Under the pieces are notes generated by a model, which ran no database searches, was not told the origin of the DNA, and saw only the letters and a list, made by a program, of their open reading frames with translations. The translations under genes were made by a program, and so were the position numbers. DNA of 64,000 nucleotides from Typha latifolia (taxonomy: Eukaryota > Streptophyta > Magnoliopsida > Poales > Typhaceae): contig CM034104.1 in the NCBI GenBank assembly GCA_019914945.1, forward strand, positions 13,628,046-13,692,045, written 5' to 3'. Shown in pieces: positions 13,088 to 26,400 of the stretch (positions within the stretch are counted from its first letter, which is position 1; every line of letters begins with the position of its first letter).

Positions 13088-13663
13088 ATGGTTCTCTGCT
13101 GTGCGGCTGCCTCCACGTCATCACTGGCGGTGGCGGTGCGGTGTGGAGTGGCTCGGAAGAAGGCGAAGCAGGCAAAGGAGACCTCCCTGTCCACCCCTTC
13201 CCTAGCATCGGGTAGGAAGGCGAATGACGTGGCGATAGCTGACGCGGCCGAGAGAAGACCCCTCGGGTTCGCCGGGAAGAAGCAGCCGGAGCCGACGTGG
13301 CAGTGCGTGGTTGGCTGCGGCGCCTGCTGCAAGCTGGACAAGGGCCCGGCCTTCCCCTCCCCGGAGGAGATCTTCTCCGACGAGCCCGCGCAGCTCGATC
13401 TCTACAAGAGCCAGGTCGGAGAAGACGGGTGGTGCATCCACTACGAGAAGGCCACCCGCACCTGCGCCATATACCAGGAAAGGCCTCTCTTTTGCAGAGT
13501 GGAACCGGAGGTCTTCAAGGAGCTGTTCGGGATCGAGAAGAAGAGGTTTAATAAGGAGGCGTGCAGATCCTGTGTGGCTGCCATCACGGCGGCCTATGGC
13601 TCTGCGTCGGAGGAACTCAAGAATTTTAACCGAACCATTAGAAGAGAAGGCAATAAAAAGTAG
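13088..13663 (+). CDS. CxxCxxCC (YkgJ-type) zinc/iron-chelating domain protein
   Basis: A 191-aa single-exon gene. Residues 1 to about 60 are rich in Ala, Ser, Arg and Lys with few acids, fitting a chloroplast (or dual) transit peptide. The core has the family signature C73-VVG-C77-GA-C80-C81, followed by C116 (WCIHY), C126 (RTCAIY), C136 (PLFCRVEP) and C159/C162 (ACRSC), matching the putative metal-chelating UPF0153/YkgJ domain found in bacteria and plant plastids. The molecular role of the family is unknown; metal binding is inferred from the cysteines. The start is the only ATG before the conserved core and sits just after a pyrimidine-rich leader. It converges with the pseudouridine synthase, about 300 bp from its stop. 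Confidence 0.9.
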   Translation: MVLCCAAASTSSLAVAVRCGVARKKAKQAKETSLSTPSLASGRKANDVAIADAAERRPLGFAGKKQPEPTWQCVVGCGACCKLDKGPAFPSPEEIFSDEPAQLDLYKSQVGEDGWCIHYEKATRTCAIYQERPLFCRVEPEVFKELFGIEKKRFNKEACRSCVAAITAAYGSASEELKNFNRTIRREGNKK

Positions 13664-13969
13664 AAGCTTTTGAAGCATTTTGATAATTTGCTGGACCAAC
13701 ATCATGCATACATATTTCCTTGAGGAGATCAGAATTACAATAAACCATGCGAGAGATTTGGATCTACAAGAGCCTCCCAATCAGCAAAAGTACCTCAATG
13801 TAGGAAAAATCTGTAAAGCAGATGGAAGCTTTCACTCATAAATGTAGTAAGGATATTGAAAATTTTAAAACAAAAGTAGAGAATTACAACATACCGATTT
13901 ATAGCAGTAGACATCAGCTGCAAATCTGATTTCCTCAATTGGACATTGTTTGTTCTTCTTCAAATTGAA

Positions 13970-16900
13970 TCAGCGGCAGGAATTGGACATCATTGTATAT
14001 TCTGCAAGTCTACTTTGATCTAATTCTTGTTGAATTTGAAGGATTTGTGGCAATGGTGCAGTGATCTTTACTGTCTGTGAGAGCAATCATATAAAGATGC
14101 ACTTACAGAGTTATTAGTTTGTTCACCAACTTTTTATGGCGAAAAAAAAAACAACAATTATTGGTGCAGTTCTCTAAATTTATACTGCCAATAACATGTA
14201 GTTGTATGCTGACCTCATTTGTATTGGGGTGACAAAGAACAAGCTGATGTGCATGCAGATGATAGCCACAGTCTCCAGGAACAGGTTGTATTGGTTTCTG
14301 ATAACCCCTAATAAAGGATAGAAGGGAAAAGTAAGACTCTTATTATCTATGAATTTAGGGTGGCAAGTAACAGTGAGTGGAGAAAAATATTTTGAGAATT
14401 GATAAGTATCACAGAGAAGATAATCATATATGCCATATGCAAACTCTACTGGAAATATTGTTTTTAGACATACACATATTGAAACACAGGCTAACAAGTC
14501 CTACTCTATTAGCATGCCTTGACGTCAGCAAATGCCGTACCGTGGTGACCGGAATCAAAGTGATGCTGATAGAACAGTCAAACTCTCCCACATATTTCTC
14601 AATCCGTCATCCCAAAATGCATCCAATATCAGTAAACACCAAATTATATAGTATTATGAAGGAAGAGTGTGTTACAGAATTCTGAGCGGTAGCTAAAACA
14701 ATTGGCAGAATGAGAGTGTGTCAAGAAATATAGTCCGCAGATTGTTTTCAAAATACTTGAAGACCAATAAGTGGATCAAGTAAATATACATTGCCTTTAG
14801 GGGCACATGACTTTAAAGCACTTATTTTAGCTCTATTCTCCAATGGAGTACAAATTTAACTCATGCTCAAGAGAAAATGAAGTGAAGGTCTACGATAATT
14901 TAAGGAATTCTTTAAATTATAACTAGGCGAGCCCACTTTTCTCAAAAAGAACAGCAAGCTAATAAGTTACAATTTCTACAGAAAAATGAGACACTTGAAT
15001 GGACCAAAGGTTATTGCTTATGATATTACAGGAGATAAAATGATATAGAGACTATGGAAGTATATAGCAGGCATTAAGTGAAAAGCTTCTGGAACATTCG
15101 AATAAGCTATATATAGGAGATTATCTTACCCATCTTCTGCAAAACAGTCATTTGTAGATTCTGGCCCATAGAATTTAGGCTGCCCACCAACATCATAAAG
15201 AGGATCATCTGATTAGGACATTCAGAACAAATTACTGTCAACCTTTTAGTTATCAATATGCAAATGTGAACCAGCATATAAATGATAAGTAAAAGAGGAA
15301 AAATGAACTGCCTCTCAATCAGTACACACAATCTAAAGTCCACCGAATTGATATGCAGGGAACATCAATAGGCAATTCAGACGCTGGTGACACAATACCC
15401 AACAATGAAGTTGAATACCAAGAAACCATTTGTCCAAAGAATTAACTCACAACCTATCTGGTCTACTACTTATAGCAGCATGTGGATTTCCTTACAAAAC
15501 GAGGTTCCACTTGTTTACAATTTGACAATCATGTCTTATCTAGTACAAACTGATATCACTCGCATGTGAATGTACTTGACAATAGACTGGTTATTTATAC
15601 ACCTACAGTGATATCAAATGTCCAAATAGGCTGGTTGTCATTAGGACAAGCCCTCCCCAGCTTCACCTTAGGAGGTGATGGACCTATATAAGCATATGAA
15701 TTGGGCATCGTACTAAAACAACACAGAGGCATAATAGCTAAAGTGGTAACATATTCCTTGCTCAGATATACTGACCATATTAGTGACTGCCAAGAAAAAG
15801 CAGAAATATAATTTACCTAAAAGTGGGTGCCCAAGGAATGCTAGATGAATGCGTATTTGATGTGGCCGTCCTGAGTGGATCTCAACCTACAACAGTTTAA
15901 GAAAAGAAGAAGACTAGAAAACACAAAAAAATCTAAAAGAGTTTTGCTGACCAAAATTTCAAAGAATATAACATACTGTGTTTAATGACCTCCAGTCTAT
16001 GCAGACATTACTATGCTACCCATTACTAAAAGTCTAAAACATCTAAAATGTCTATAATGAAGGTAATGACAGAGTGTGTAACAGAAGCACTAGGCATAAC
16101 TACATAGGTTGTAAGATCTGTAGCTCAGCAGGTGAAAATTATTGGTTACAGAAGGAAATAAAACTAAAGAAAAAAGTCTGACTGTCCCAGGAAAAAGAAA
16201 ACTGATGAGATTAAGAAACTTGAACAAATAAAGAATCTATTTTGTATGCCGATTAAAGAATAATAATGAAAGCAAAACAGAACAAAGCAGTACGCATTTC
16301 ATATCTGTCAGCTGGATACCTGAACCAATGCTTGGTTTCTTTGCAAGTTTCTCTCAAGAACATAAACTTTGCTCGTAGCTGGCTTCCCTGATTGAAGTTT
16401 AGAGGTTAGATAAATATGACTTATAAACAAACTGAATTACCATTTCTAAGATGAAAGAAGAAAATCAAAACAAAAAAAGAACATTTGCATTTGAAACAAA
16501 CTGCATGATACAGCCATACAGCTAGATACACTTATAAGTGCATTCCTGTTGAGAACATATTGGATAACTTGAGTGAATGTAGCATGAATCAGAAGATTCA
16601 GAAGAGAGACAACCTGATGATAATGCAACATAGAGCCCCTGAGCAACTCCTGGATAATGAACCAATCCAATAGGTTGTTTGATAGTAACCTGCACTTTAT
16701 AGATGGCAATTGCATTGCACACGTAAAGAGAGTGAGTCTACTGACTTTAGCCTACTTGGCATTGCCATTTATGCTGCTCAAGATATATGTGATGTTATAT
16801 GAGCACACTTTACCTCATCATTTTCAGGAATCCCCGTAACCAGTGCTCGATAGAATTTGGAAATTCGTCGAGCTTTACACAACTCTGTATCATCTCTACA

Positions 16901-19615
16901 CGTAATGCTAAAATTTTAGGTCTAACAGTCGGTTACAAAAAAGAGCCAAAAGGCTAAAACATTTATACCTGTCAACTCCAGCATTTGCAGTGCCCTCAGA
17001 AAAATAAGATGCAAGGGAGACTTTAGCAAGCTTCGTCTTGGCACAAAGCAATATACCTGAACAAAAGCAACAGTTGACAATATACCTGAACAAAAGCAAC
17101 AGTTGATGCTAAAATATATGACTTCAATAAATAATTAATATAAGATAAGCAGAGAAGGATATATCCCGAAGATACATTATCATCACAAACCAAAAGAAAC
17201 GAGATTACAGAATAGAAGCAATAGTAAGACATAACAGATAGTAAAGGAAATGTTACAGTATGATATGATGAAAAAAAAAAAGTCACTGAAAATAGATGAT
17301 CATTTCTTCCAAAAGATCAACAAATTTGGAAGTTTCTACTAGCATCATCACTAATGTATAGGTGGTAGACTGGGGTCAATTTTCTTTCCATGGCATGTCA
17401 TCGTATGATCTAGAAGAGATCTCAAAGGAGAGATTTGTAAAGTGCAAAGCCCTTAAATTGCCTCTTTGCCAAGGGAAACACAACTAAGTGAAAATAGATG
17501 TGATAGGTTTGAACGCTGAAGCATGAAAAAAGTTAGAATACCTCCAATATAGGGTTGGAGATACACTCTGACAGTAAATGAAACTATAAACTATCCCATC
17601 ATGAAATCAAGGAGTAGGAAGATGATCCAGAGAAATATAGACTAAGTTCTAAAAGAAATAAAATTAGATCTGACATTCATAATTAAAAGAAAGACCTGAT
17701 GTGCCCCTTCCTAAGCGATGAACAGGTACAGGATGTGATTGGGCAGTTTTTCTTTTCGAGCAAAATTCTGATGGTTTTCTCCATTCTTTCCACTGGAGCT
17801 GTGTTAGAACAGTCCGCTGCTGGAAGAGTCCTCCAGGTAGAACTTGCAAGCCAGAAGGTTTATTTATAGCAACCTGCAAATCATTATCACATAAGACATA
17901 TATTCAAGTGAATGACCTGTCCTTCAACAAAAAAAAAAAAGACATTCAAGTAAATCAAAATTCTAAAATGCTAGTTTATAAATGTGGTAGTTGAACCATA
18001 ATGATTACTTACCATACTGGACTTAAACAAGTAGGTAAAGTGATGTGGCATAGAGTGTAGTGTTTAGTCATTCTTTGGCTAACAGCCCACTTAAGTGTTA
18101 CATGACAACAAAAATAGGCATTCATAGAGATGAAATGACAATAGTAAATGCAGCCTCCTAACCAAATAGCGCATAACTATCTTAGCATATCAAGTTGTAT
18201 TGATGATTATATGCTTCTAGTATGTGTTTCTATTCTTCAAGAGTAGGCTCAAAGCTCTCAAGAAGTTTTCTCCAAAGTTCATAACTTTATATAAATTGTT
18301 AAATGGTCGAGACTAGAGGGTGAGTCTACATGGCAGAAAACTCATCAGTTTGTCCTAGTTGCATGGTGGATGCAACCTATGTTCATAATCAAAATTATTC
18401 TAAATGATTCACATGCCAGAGATCTTTTATCTTCATCAGTGGCAAGAGTAGAATACAAAGATTAGTCTCTTCAATTAAATCTAATGAATAATCTATGAAG
18501 GAGACTTTAAAAGTATCTCAGTGGTTAGATCACTCACCATGTCATCATCCTCATAAAGAACTTCCAGCAAATGTGGCGCAAATGGTTCCTTCCATGGGAA
18601 GCGATGGTACACCACAATAGAACCTTCTCTACAAGAAGTTGTTAGAGTGAACAAATATAAGAAGCAACAAATTGCAAATAGAAGTTTATACAAGTGACAA
18701 AAATCCATTTAGTCATATAAAAATAGTGAACTCATAACAAATGGTAGATAGACAAAATGGCAATGTGAAGATTTCACACTATAGATGTTTAATCACATTA
18801 GTACCTGACCGAGCTTATGTAAACCAATAATTAAACCTAGTATCCATGCAATTGTAAAAAGGCACACCTTAAAATGAGCAAGAATATAGCTAGGGCAGCT
18901 AACTTATGAAACATCATAGTGGCATGCATGTATCCTCGTAATCTCATCATCATCGCTAATTCCAACCCGTAACAATGTCAATCCGTAATAAAATCTCTCA
19001 AATTCATAACAGATGCATCAATTTTCTAGGTTAAAAAGGAAACAAGAGGGTATGAAATAAGAACCTGAGGATGGTGTTGGGATCTCTGACTACTTGACCT
19101 TCGACTGTAATCTACAAATGAAAAGAAACAAAAAACAAACCAACTCATGAGTGTGAAACGCATCAAAAAGAAAACAGTCCGAACAATTGCAGGAGTGACA
19201 GCAGACCTGGCCATTACGAATCCTATGAAGCCAACTGCAGAGATCGAGAAGCAAAGCAATCAATAAAAAGTAGGAAGTAAGCTGGCATTGGAAAAGGAAT
19301 TTACCCTTCGAGCGGGGCGGAGTTCTTGTAACTGGATGAGTAGAACCCGATTAAAGTGAGATCTAGATGTTTTCAAGAGGAAGGAGGAGAGAGACGAGCT
19401 CAGATCAAAAGCAAGGAAGAACAGATCATACAAAGAAGTAACGGGAGGAGTCAGAATGGGAAAAAGGGGAGCGGAATAAGACCGGCGTTTGTGCGTCGAA
19501 CGATGTCGGTATAGGACAAACCCTCGTTTAGGTCGGGCCATGGTCGACCAAAGAAGTAGAGCGGTGGTTGCGGCGGCGACGACGGCGTCGGCTGGTCGGA
19601 AGAGGCGGTGGCCAT
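13970..19615 (-). CDS. RluA-family RNA pseudouridine synthase (plant PUS5-like)
   Basis: Fourteen exons: 19483-19615, 19305-19362, 19207-19234, 19065-19111, 18538-18628, 17696-17873, 16969-17056, 16814-16895, 16614-16689, 16320-16387, 15817-15886, 15130-15208, 14214-14307 and 13970-14074. They join in phase to 398 aa. The N-terminal part resembles an S4-like RNA-binding stretch (GWLHRIRNGQITVEGQVV), then come RluA motifs: NKPSGLQVLPGG (about 123-134), VHRLGRGTSG (about 170-179), and RPHQIRIHL (290-298). The family isomerises uridine to pseudouridine in RNA. The motif II aspartate, normally HRLD, is glycine (G174), read directly from GGA. ATG 19615 was chosen because the protein from there matches the family N-terminus (FGRPWPDLNEGLSY). 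The exon 7 acceptor is tandemly duplicated, and a possible 81-nt cassette exon lies in intron 11. Confidence 0.9.
17049..17106 (-). repeat. 29-bp perfect tandem duplication spanning a 3' splice site
   Basis: Two identical 29-bp units (17049-17077 and 17078-17106) each contain the pyrimidine tract and the TTCAG|GT acceptor of exon 7 of the pseudouridine synthase. The gene-proximal acceptor (exon start 17056) keeps the frame. The distal copy (exon start 17085) would add 29 nt and shift it. Confidence 0.9.
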
Positions 19616-22157
19616 CGAGAAGAGATGTATATGGCACGACAAATCACTTTCCTGAGGGGTGTAATCGAGCTGAGCTTGATCCAGCCTTGCTCTATCAAGC
19701 TTGAATTGAATTTGAAATTAATTTTGAGCTTATATTTGTTATAATTAAAACATTTTTATTCGAGTTAATTTTAAACTAATTTTGACTCAAGAGCCCGATC
19801 AATAAATAATAATATGTTTAAAATTTAATTAAGTTTGATTTAGACTTAGAATCAAACTTAAAATAAGTCTTAATTTAAAAATATAAATTAATAAACCCTA
19901 CAAGATGATAATATATACTAATTTAATTAAGTAAATCTTAAAATATAATAAACTTATAATATATAATTATTTTAAGTCTTATCCAGCTAAGTTTATTTGA
20001 TCGAGCTAACTTATGATCAAACTTGGCTTAAAATTTAAGATCAAATTTAATTCTAACTCATTTTGGGATTGAGTCTTGTCAAGCTAAGCTTGTGCTTGGT
20101 TTAATTATTTTTTACAGCTTATTTTCTAATCGTATTAAACTTTTAAGCTATCTTGCTTTTATGGTCTAGTATACACGATGCTTACATTGTTGGCTATTAT
20201 GTGGTCCTCTAATATTAATAACCGTAATGTTGCATTCTCTAAAGAGGCTCATTAATGCCTAACATACTAACTGTGAGGCAATTTGTTTTTTATTGGGATG
20301 GCTCTGAGTTTCAATCCATTTTGGTTAGAAATATACTTAGAATAAACTAATCCTGGTACTGCTAGGTTGTATTTTGAGCCTCTATTTTTTTTTCATTAAA
20401 TGAAGTTTTTTTTAATAAAGAAGAAGAAGAAGAAGAAGAAGCTCATTGATGGAATACTGGGAATATTACTTCTCATATGCACATAAAATTTACTGATGGA
20501 TGAACAAACATTTGTCAAAGGATGAAGCAAGGCCAAGGCAGCAGTTCCTAACCCATTTGGAAATTCGGTTTTCTTCAGTGTGCAAAAGAAAGATGATCGA
20601 ATTGTTATCATTTTAGGCATCAATAAGCTAGCGACAGATTGGTATCATTCTTTCATATTGTTGGGTAAATCTATAGCATGAAGTCAACGAACTAAAGCTA
20701 GAAGTCTTGTCTGTTTTGTGACTGGAGGTTCACTTTTTCCAAGCGGATCCTAGAAAACACTTCTACTCTGCAGAGGCAGAGCTAAGACAATTAATCAATT
20801 TAGAAGCAGCAATGCACTCTTCTTTTTTTTTTTGGATAAATAATACTACTCTTTTTATTAAGATAAGAGTTGCTGATGCTATTCACATTTTCTAATGTGA
20901 AACTAAGCAGGTGCAGACATTTATATGCTCCATTTTTTTCCCTCTCTCTCTATATATAGGTAACATATTATCTACTAAAGTTATCATAAAATAAAGTAGT
21001 TTAATAAGCAGAGTACATTGCAAGTAAAACTATATTGGAATTTTTAATATTTTAAAATAAATTTAATAGATGCACTATATAAAGTAATAATTAATTAATT
21101 AATAATATTTTACTGTTAGAAAACAAAAGTTAAATAAAAAATTGAAACTTTGATTAATAAGGGTATGTCGGAAGTTCTAATCCTCCAACTATCCATAGTC
21201 TAATGTTTTATTTTTCCAATGTGTCTCGAGTAGAATCAAACTTGCACGACATGTATGTGACTTCCCACATATTCTTAATTTGAGTGATAAGAGTTTGTCT
21301 TTTTTTACATTTGAAGTTAACGTAAATATATAATTGATTTAGCAAAGCACCATGTTCGCTAAGATAGATTAATTAATTACATAATCTTATAGTATGTTCT
21401 AATTTTCGGTGCAATTATTATTTCATATATTATTGTTTAGAAAAAAGGTTTTTCCGACTGACCGAATAAAATCCTCGTCACAACCAATTGTTTTTGTTGA
21501 TTTTTTTTTAAAAATTTTAAATGCCAACGTAATTGGCCATTTGTTTTCATTCTAGTTGATCCAGACTTCCAGTATATAGTTCAGTTAATTAAATATACAT
21601 CAGTGCATAAGTTATACATATTTGATGACTACAATCACACTCAAATATTTATATACAAAGAGCAGTTAAAATGTGATGAATATAATTGGAGCCGATAAAT
21701 ATGCACATTTGATGACCGCCCAAATCAACTCATCAGCTCGAACAACATCTTAGTACTTCGAAAAGAGACTCCGAGGAGATCCCCGAAGCTCTTTCACAAA
21801 TAATGTAAGTAGTAGTTGCGGCTCCTTTCTTCCCAATAATTTTTATAAAGATTATAGATTGCCACGTGTCACCTCTAAAAGACTATAGTGATTGATCAAA
21901 CCGTTCTAGATAAGTCAACTAGTAAAGAATTTCCTGCAATCTAAAACTACTCGTGCATTCGCTTAGTATCATAATAAGCACTATTCTATTTTTAACTATT
22001 ATGCAGTAGAGACACATGAAGGAAAGTAAGGAGCCCACACTTACCGGCTTGGTAGTACACTTCCAGTTCAGCAAAAGCCCAGAGGGCGTGGAGAAACGTA
22101 CCCGCACGCGACCGCTCATCGTACTCTCCCTCTTCCTTCCATTTCCTCGATCTAAAA
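19616..22157. other. AT-rich intergenic region
   Basis: About 2.5 kb between divergent genes. It contains an (AAG)n microsatellite at about 20418-20441, poly(T) stretches and several AT-rich tracts. No coding region, tRNA or clear transposon is visible. The last 150 bp before the plus-strand gene is GC-richer and probably its leader. Confidence 0.5.
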
Positions 22158-23084
22158 TTGGAACCCGAGGCGAAACCGACTGCGATGAAGCCGACTACGC
22201 CAACGGCGCCGAGATCGCTGGTGTCGTCGAGCCCGGCGCGACCGGAGAAGCTTCCGGGGCCGAGCCTGGCTAGGCTACTGAGCCGGAAGCTCGCGAGCAG
22301 ACGCCGAAGCCGCTCCAGTGCCATGTTCGCGTCCCGTTCTAGCCGTGACGGAGCCAAGGCAGAGGAAGGGGAGCCGTCGTCTCCCAAGGTCACCTGCATC
22401 GGTCAGGTCCGGATCAAGAAGAGCAACAAGGATAAGAACCCCAGATCGAAGGCGAAGCCGGTGATGCGATGCCATTGCCTAAGGAATCCACTGCTTTGCG
22501 GTGCTTTCCACGTGCGGAAATCGAAGTATCGTCCGTGGCGGAGATGGGGTTTTAGCTTTGGATCCGGAGGAAATCTAGAGAGGAAATCGCCAGAGAAGAA
22601 GGCGGATTGCGTCAACTCAAAACAAGAAGTAGCAATAAGGGAAGTCGGATCCGATCACCAAGAGATCAGGGTTCAGAAAGACGAGGAGACTAAAAATTTC
22701 GCACCATCGGGAACGACGCCACCGCCGAGGAACGCGCTTATGCTGATGAGAAGCCGATCGGCGCCGCACAACCGCGAGGCTTCATCTCTTGCGACTCGGA
22801 TCCCGATCTCGCCGGCTTCGAAGGAGTCGGAGGAAGAGGAGGAAGAGGGAAAGAGCTCGAAAGATATAGGAGAATTGGAGGAGGAGGAGGAGGAGGAGGA
22901 GATGAGGTGCTCGTCGTCGCGGCCCTTGGTGCTGACAAGATGCAAGTCGGAGCCTGCAAGGAGTGGAGTGAAGTTGGTGGTCCCGGAGGTGACAATTGGC
23001 ACAGTCTCACGAGGGGAGGACCCCACCTCACTCAACTCAACTAGCACCCCTTCGCTCTCCTTTTTTCTCTTTTTTCTCTCCTAA
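22158..23084 (+). CDS. uncharacterised plant protein, basic N-terminus and acidic C-terminus
   Basis: A 308-aa single-exon gene. It is very basic in its first half (SRKLASRRRSRSS) with a conserved-looking core SSPKVTCIGQVRIKK near residue 75, and a Cys/Trp-rich segment MRCHCLRNPLLC...RPWRRWGF. The second half has MLMRSRSAPHNRE, a run of glutamates coded by AGG/GAG repeats (about 22876-22902), and LVLTRCKSEPARS. Short SPKVxCIGQVR and LTRCKSEP motifs occur in a family of plant proteins of unknown function, sometimes labelled stress- or elicitor-induced; that link is from memory and weak. The basic stretches suggest nuclear location. A second in-frame ATG at 22185 (start MKPTTPTAPRS) has a better context and may be the true start. 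Its 3' end converges with SYF1 about 400 bp away. Confidence 0.75.
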   Translation: MEPEAKPTAMKPTTPTAPRSLVSSSPARPEKLPGPSLARLLSRKLASRRRSRSSAMFASRSSRDGAKAEEGEPSSPKVTCIGQVRIKKSNKDKNPRSKAKPVMRCHCLRNPLLCGAFHVRKSKYRPWRRWGFSFGSGGNLERKSPEKKADCVNSKQEVAIREVGSDHQEIRVQKDEETKNFAPSGTTPPPRNALMLMRSRSAPHNREASSLATRIPISPASKESEEEEEEGKSSKDIGELEEEEEEEEMRCSSSRPLVLTRCKSEPARSGVKLVVPEVTIGTVSRGEDPTSLNSTSTPSLSFFLFFLS

Positions 23085-23485
23085 TAAATCTACTTTTTTT
23101 TAAAAAAAATTCAGTAGATTGTATTATTAGCTGTCTCTCATATTCTATTGAGTAGAATTGATGCACAGGAGTAACCTCTCATGTAGGTCTCTCTTCCTAG
23201 AATAATTTGTTTTTCATCTCCTCTGGGCATCAATTGGTCCTTCAAAGGTGAGCTTGATAATGTAATATACTAGAATATAAATAATTATTAGCAAAAAAAT
23301 AAAATATAAATAATACATGAGAATGCGAAAAGAAATTAGAAATACATAAACAGACCCATGTATTCGCCCAGAAGAACTATACTCTGATGTTAGAACTGAT
23401 GTAGAATCCTACCACATACTAATAATTAACCATCATAAATGCACAGGAAATAACTGTTCTGGGGAGGATGTGGTCGTAATGAATG
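23085..23485. other. intergenic, convergent 3' ends
   Basis: About 400 bp between the uncharacterised gene (+) and SYF1 (-), AT-rich, presumably their 3' UTRs. Nothing else visible. Confidence 0.5.
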
Positions 23486-26400
23486 TTATTGCCGTCTTTG
23501 CCTCTTTATTCTTTCAAGAGCGCCTAAACGACTGTTATCCTCAGTATCTTCGGTAGCAGCATACTTCTTACCCTGATCTTGTGTAGCTTGCTGTGCAAGA
23601 TCACCGAAGACTGCCGCCGGGACATCCTTTTGGGCAATTTCAATATTCTCATCATCTGATTCGCTTTCCTCCGGCAATTCAATGTCCTCCTTGTTGGCAA
23701 CTAGATTCCTCCCACCATCAGGCTGTGGCTCTGCTCCAGCACTTATAAAATTCACCATTCTGCCGCTATCTTTAGCAGGTAAAATAGCGGATGCAGCAGG
23801 AGCCAATTGCCTTTCTAAGGCAGCCATTTCATCTTCAGGGACGCCGGCTCGTTTTAGAGTGTCAACTGCTTCTTCTATGTTCAGCTTTTGATCCTTTTGC
23901 ATCAAATACTCAGGGAGTATGAAATGGGTCTGCAGATGTTAGAGAATTAACACAATTGCAAAAAATATACATACTATTTACAATGTATATTGTGTCTGAG
24001 CAAATACTACCTGACTATAGTTAGCAGAGACAGTGCGGCTAATCCGAAGCATATCTCTGAAGGTATCCTCGTTACCATGCTGAATCTCAAAATCTTTCCA
24101 TTTCTTCCAAAAGTTTGGATCAGACCTTGGATCTGCATAGCCAGCTGCAAAAATATATAATGCACGAGCACGATCAATTTCTCCTAGGCTTCTTTCAAGT
24201 TCTGCATACTTTGTTGACATTGTTTTCACATCATTATGTGGGAGTCCAGATTCAATAGCTTGCTACAAAAAGACCAAGAAAATCAATAGTTAGAATATCG
24301 ATCCAATTTTAAGTATAAGTTGGATAAACTCAATACAGATGTTCTATAAGACATGAATAACTCGCCCAAAGGCTTCTAAGACGTACAAGCTAAGCAACCT
24401 GACATTTTAGAACCTGGTTAACTCTCAGACTTGGCTCAAGCCAGACAAAGATTTTGGTGGTCCAGACTGTTTGGTTTGATAATCAACACCCTTGTGTTAA
24501 TACTAAATTCCAATAAAGTCTATCATCTCCTCTTTGGCCACCTCAGCCACCTAGTCCAGTCCTCACCCTTCTCGTCTCCCTCCCTCCCTCACTCTCTCCA
24601 TAGATTAAATGAATGTATATAAGCAATGTGAGGACAGCGAGTAGTAATCAACACGCAGGTCCAACTCCCAAAACATCTTTAGGTTGGGCAAGGGATGTTC
24701 AAAAGATCCTGAGCATGGACCAAAATCTCAAGGGGAATGATAAAGACTGAGGCTTGCTCAGGTCCACAAACCAATGTACTTCTACCACGAAAGGAAATAG
24801 CAAATCTAACTAAGCTAGTATGAAATAAGAAAGAATAGATCGACGGAAGATCTTTGACAAACAGCACAACATAAACATGTAGTTACACTAAAAATTTACA
24901 TTACTGCTTGAATGAGCAATTTCTTTTAATCAACAATCACAATGATCTATCTTCAAGACAAGTTATAATCAAAATACTTTCATACTTATGCTAAATAATG
25001 TCTAAGCTCATAGAGGAAACAAAAATTAGAAAATCTAACCTCATATATTTGCCTTGTTTTTGGAACACCAAAAATTTCAGCAGCCCGTGCAATATAAATT
25101 TCATACATGCTCAACTTCTCATTGTCCGGGACGGCCTTCACTGCCTGGTCATAAACATTCATAGCACGCTTTGCAAGCCCATAATCCTCCTCCAACTTTG
25201 CATATTGAAGATATAGTGGTTTGACTTCTTCTGCAGGCGCCTGATAAGAGTTCGCAAGCACATAAAAGTAAGACCGTGATTAGATGGAGAACTAATTGTA
25301 ATCGATGCCGAGATATTTGAATACCTGGTCAACTGCATGCTCAAAGAGCTCCCTTGCACGTTCTAGCTTCGCCTTTCCATATCTTTTGACAAATTTGGAG
25401 AGGTAAGTAACCCATATATCCCGAACATGTGGATACTTGAATATCTTTACACCTCTTTCATACACCTTAAATGCATCTTCAAAGTACTTATGCTCCTATG
25501 GGATAAAGATAGGAAAAATAAAATGAGGCATAAAAGAATTGCCAAGAGTAAGGAAAATGGCATCCCTGGTAAAATATTATTGTTTCTTACCTCAAGAAAA
25601 AATGCATAGTTAAGTATTATTTGGGGAGTGGCAATTCTCAAGTCAAGTATCCTTTCATAAACAGCTCGAGTGGATTCCAGTGTTCCAAGGCTCTCCTCCA
25701 AATCCACATAGAAACTCCATAGTTTTAAAGATTTATGCAGCTTCATCTGAACAGGTTCATTCCCATCAGCAGCAGCTGCATGAAGCACATAGGTTGTTAG
25801 ACAGACAAATTGGGGAAAACGCACCTTTGCTCGACTTAAACTCCGTCCGTCCATGACAGAGGAATGATCATATATTTACTTGTTTCATGCAGTAGCATTT
25901 CACACTCAACTTTACATGCAAATAGCAATATCGTAGTGATATGGAATAAAAGGGATCAAGCAAATAGGGCTAAAAAACACAAGCAAAAACTAGAAAAATG
26001 AAACTTATGTATTACCTCTTCGCTTAATCTCGACCGATGGCTCTGCAGTGGCCTGCCTCATAAGTTCAAGAGCCTTTTGAAAATTCTTGTGCCTCAACTC
26101 CAATTCTGCCCATTCACACCAAACACTCGCCAAGTGATCAACTGTCTTGTAGTTCACTTGTGTAGCCTTTTTGAAGATCTCTTCAGCACTGTCTAAACGA
26201 TTGTGGTTTTCATACATCCTTGCAAAAGCAACCCAAAGTGTATGGGGCTTGCCGACTGCCTTCATAGGGTCCACAGTTTTCACTGCTTCAACATAAGTGG
26301 ATGCTTGTCTTGCAGGATCACCCTCAAAAAGCTTCACTCGCCTGCAATTGAATGTAAGATTAGGCAATTCTTAAAATATTGGAAATCACGGGAGGAAATT

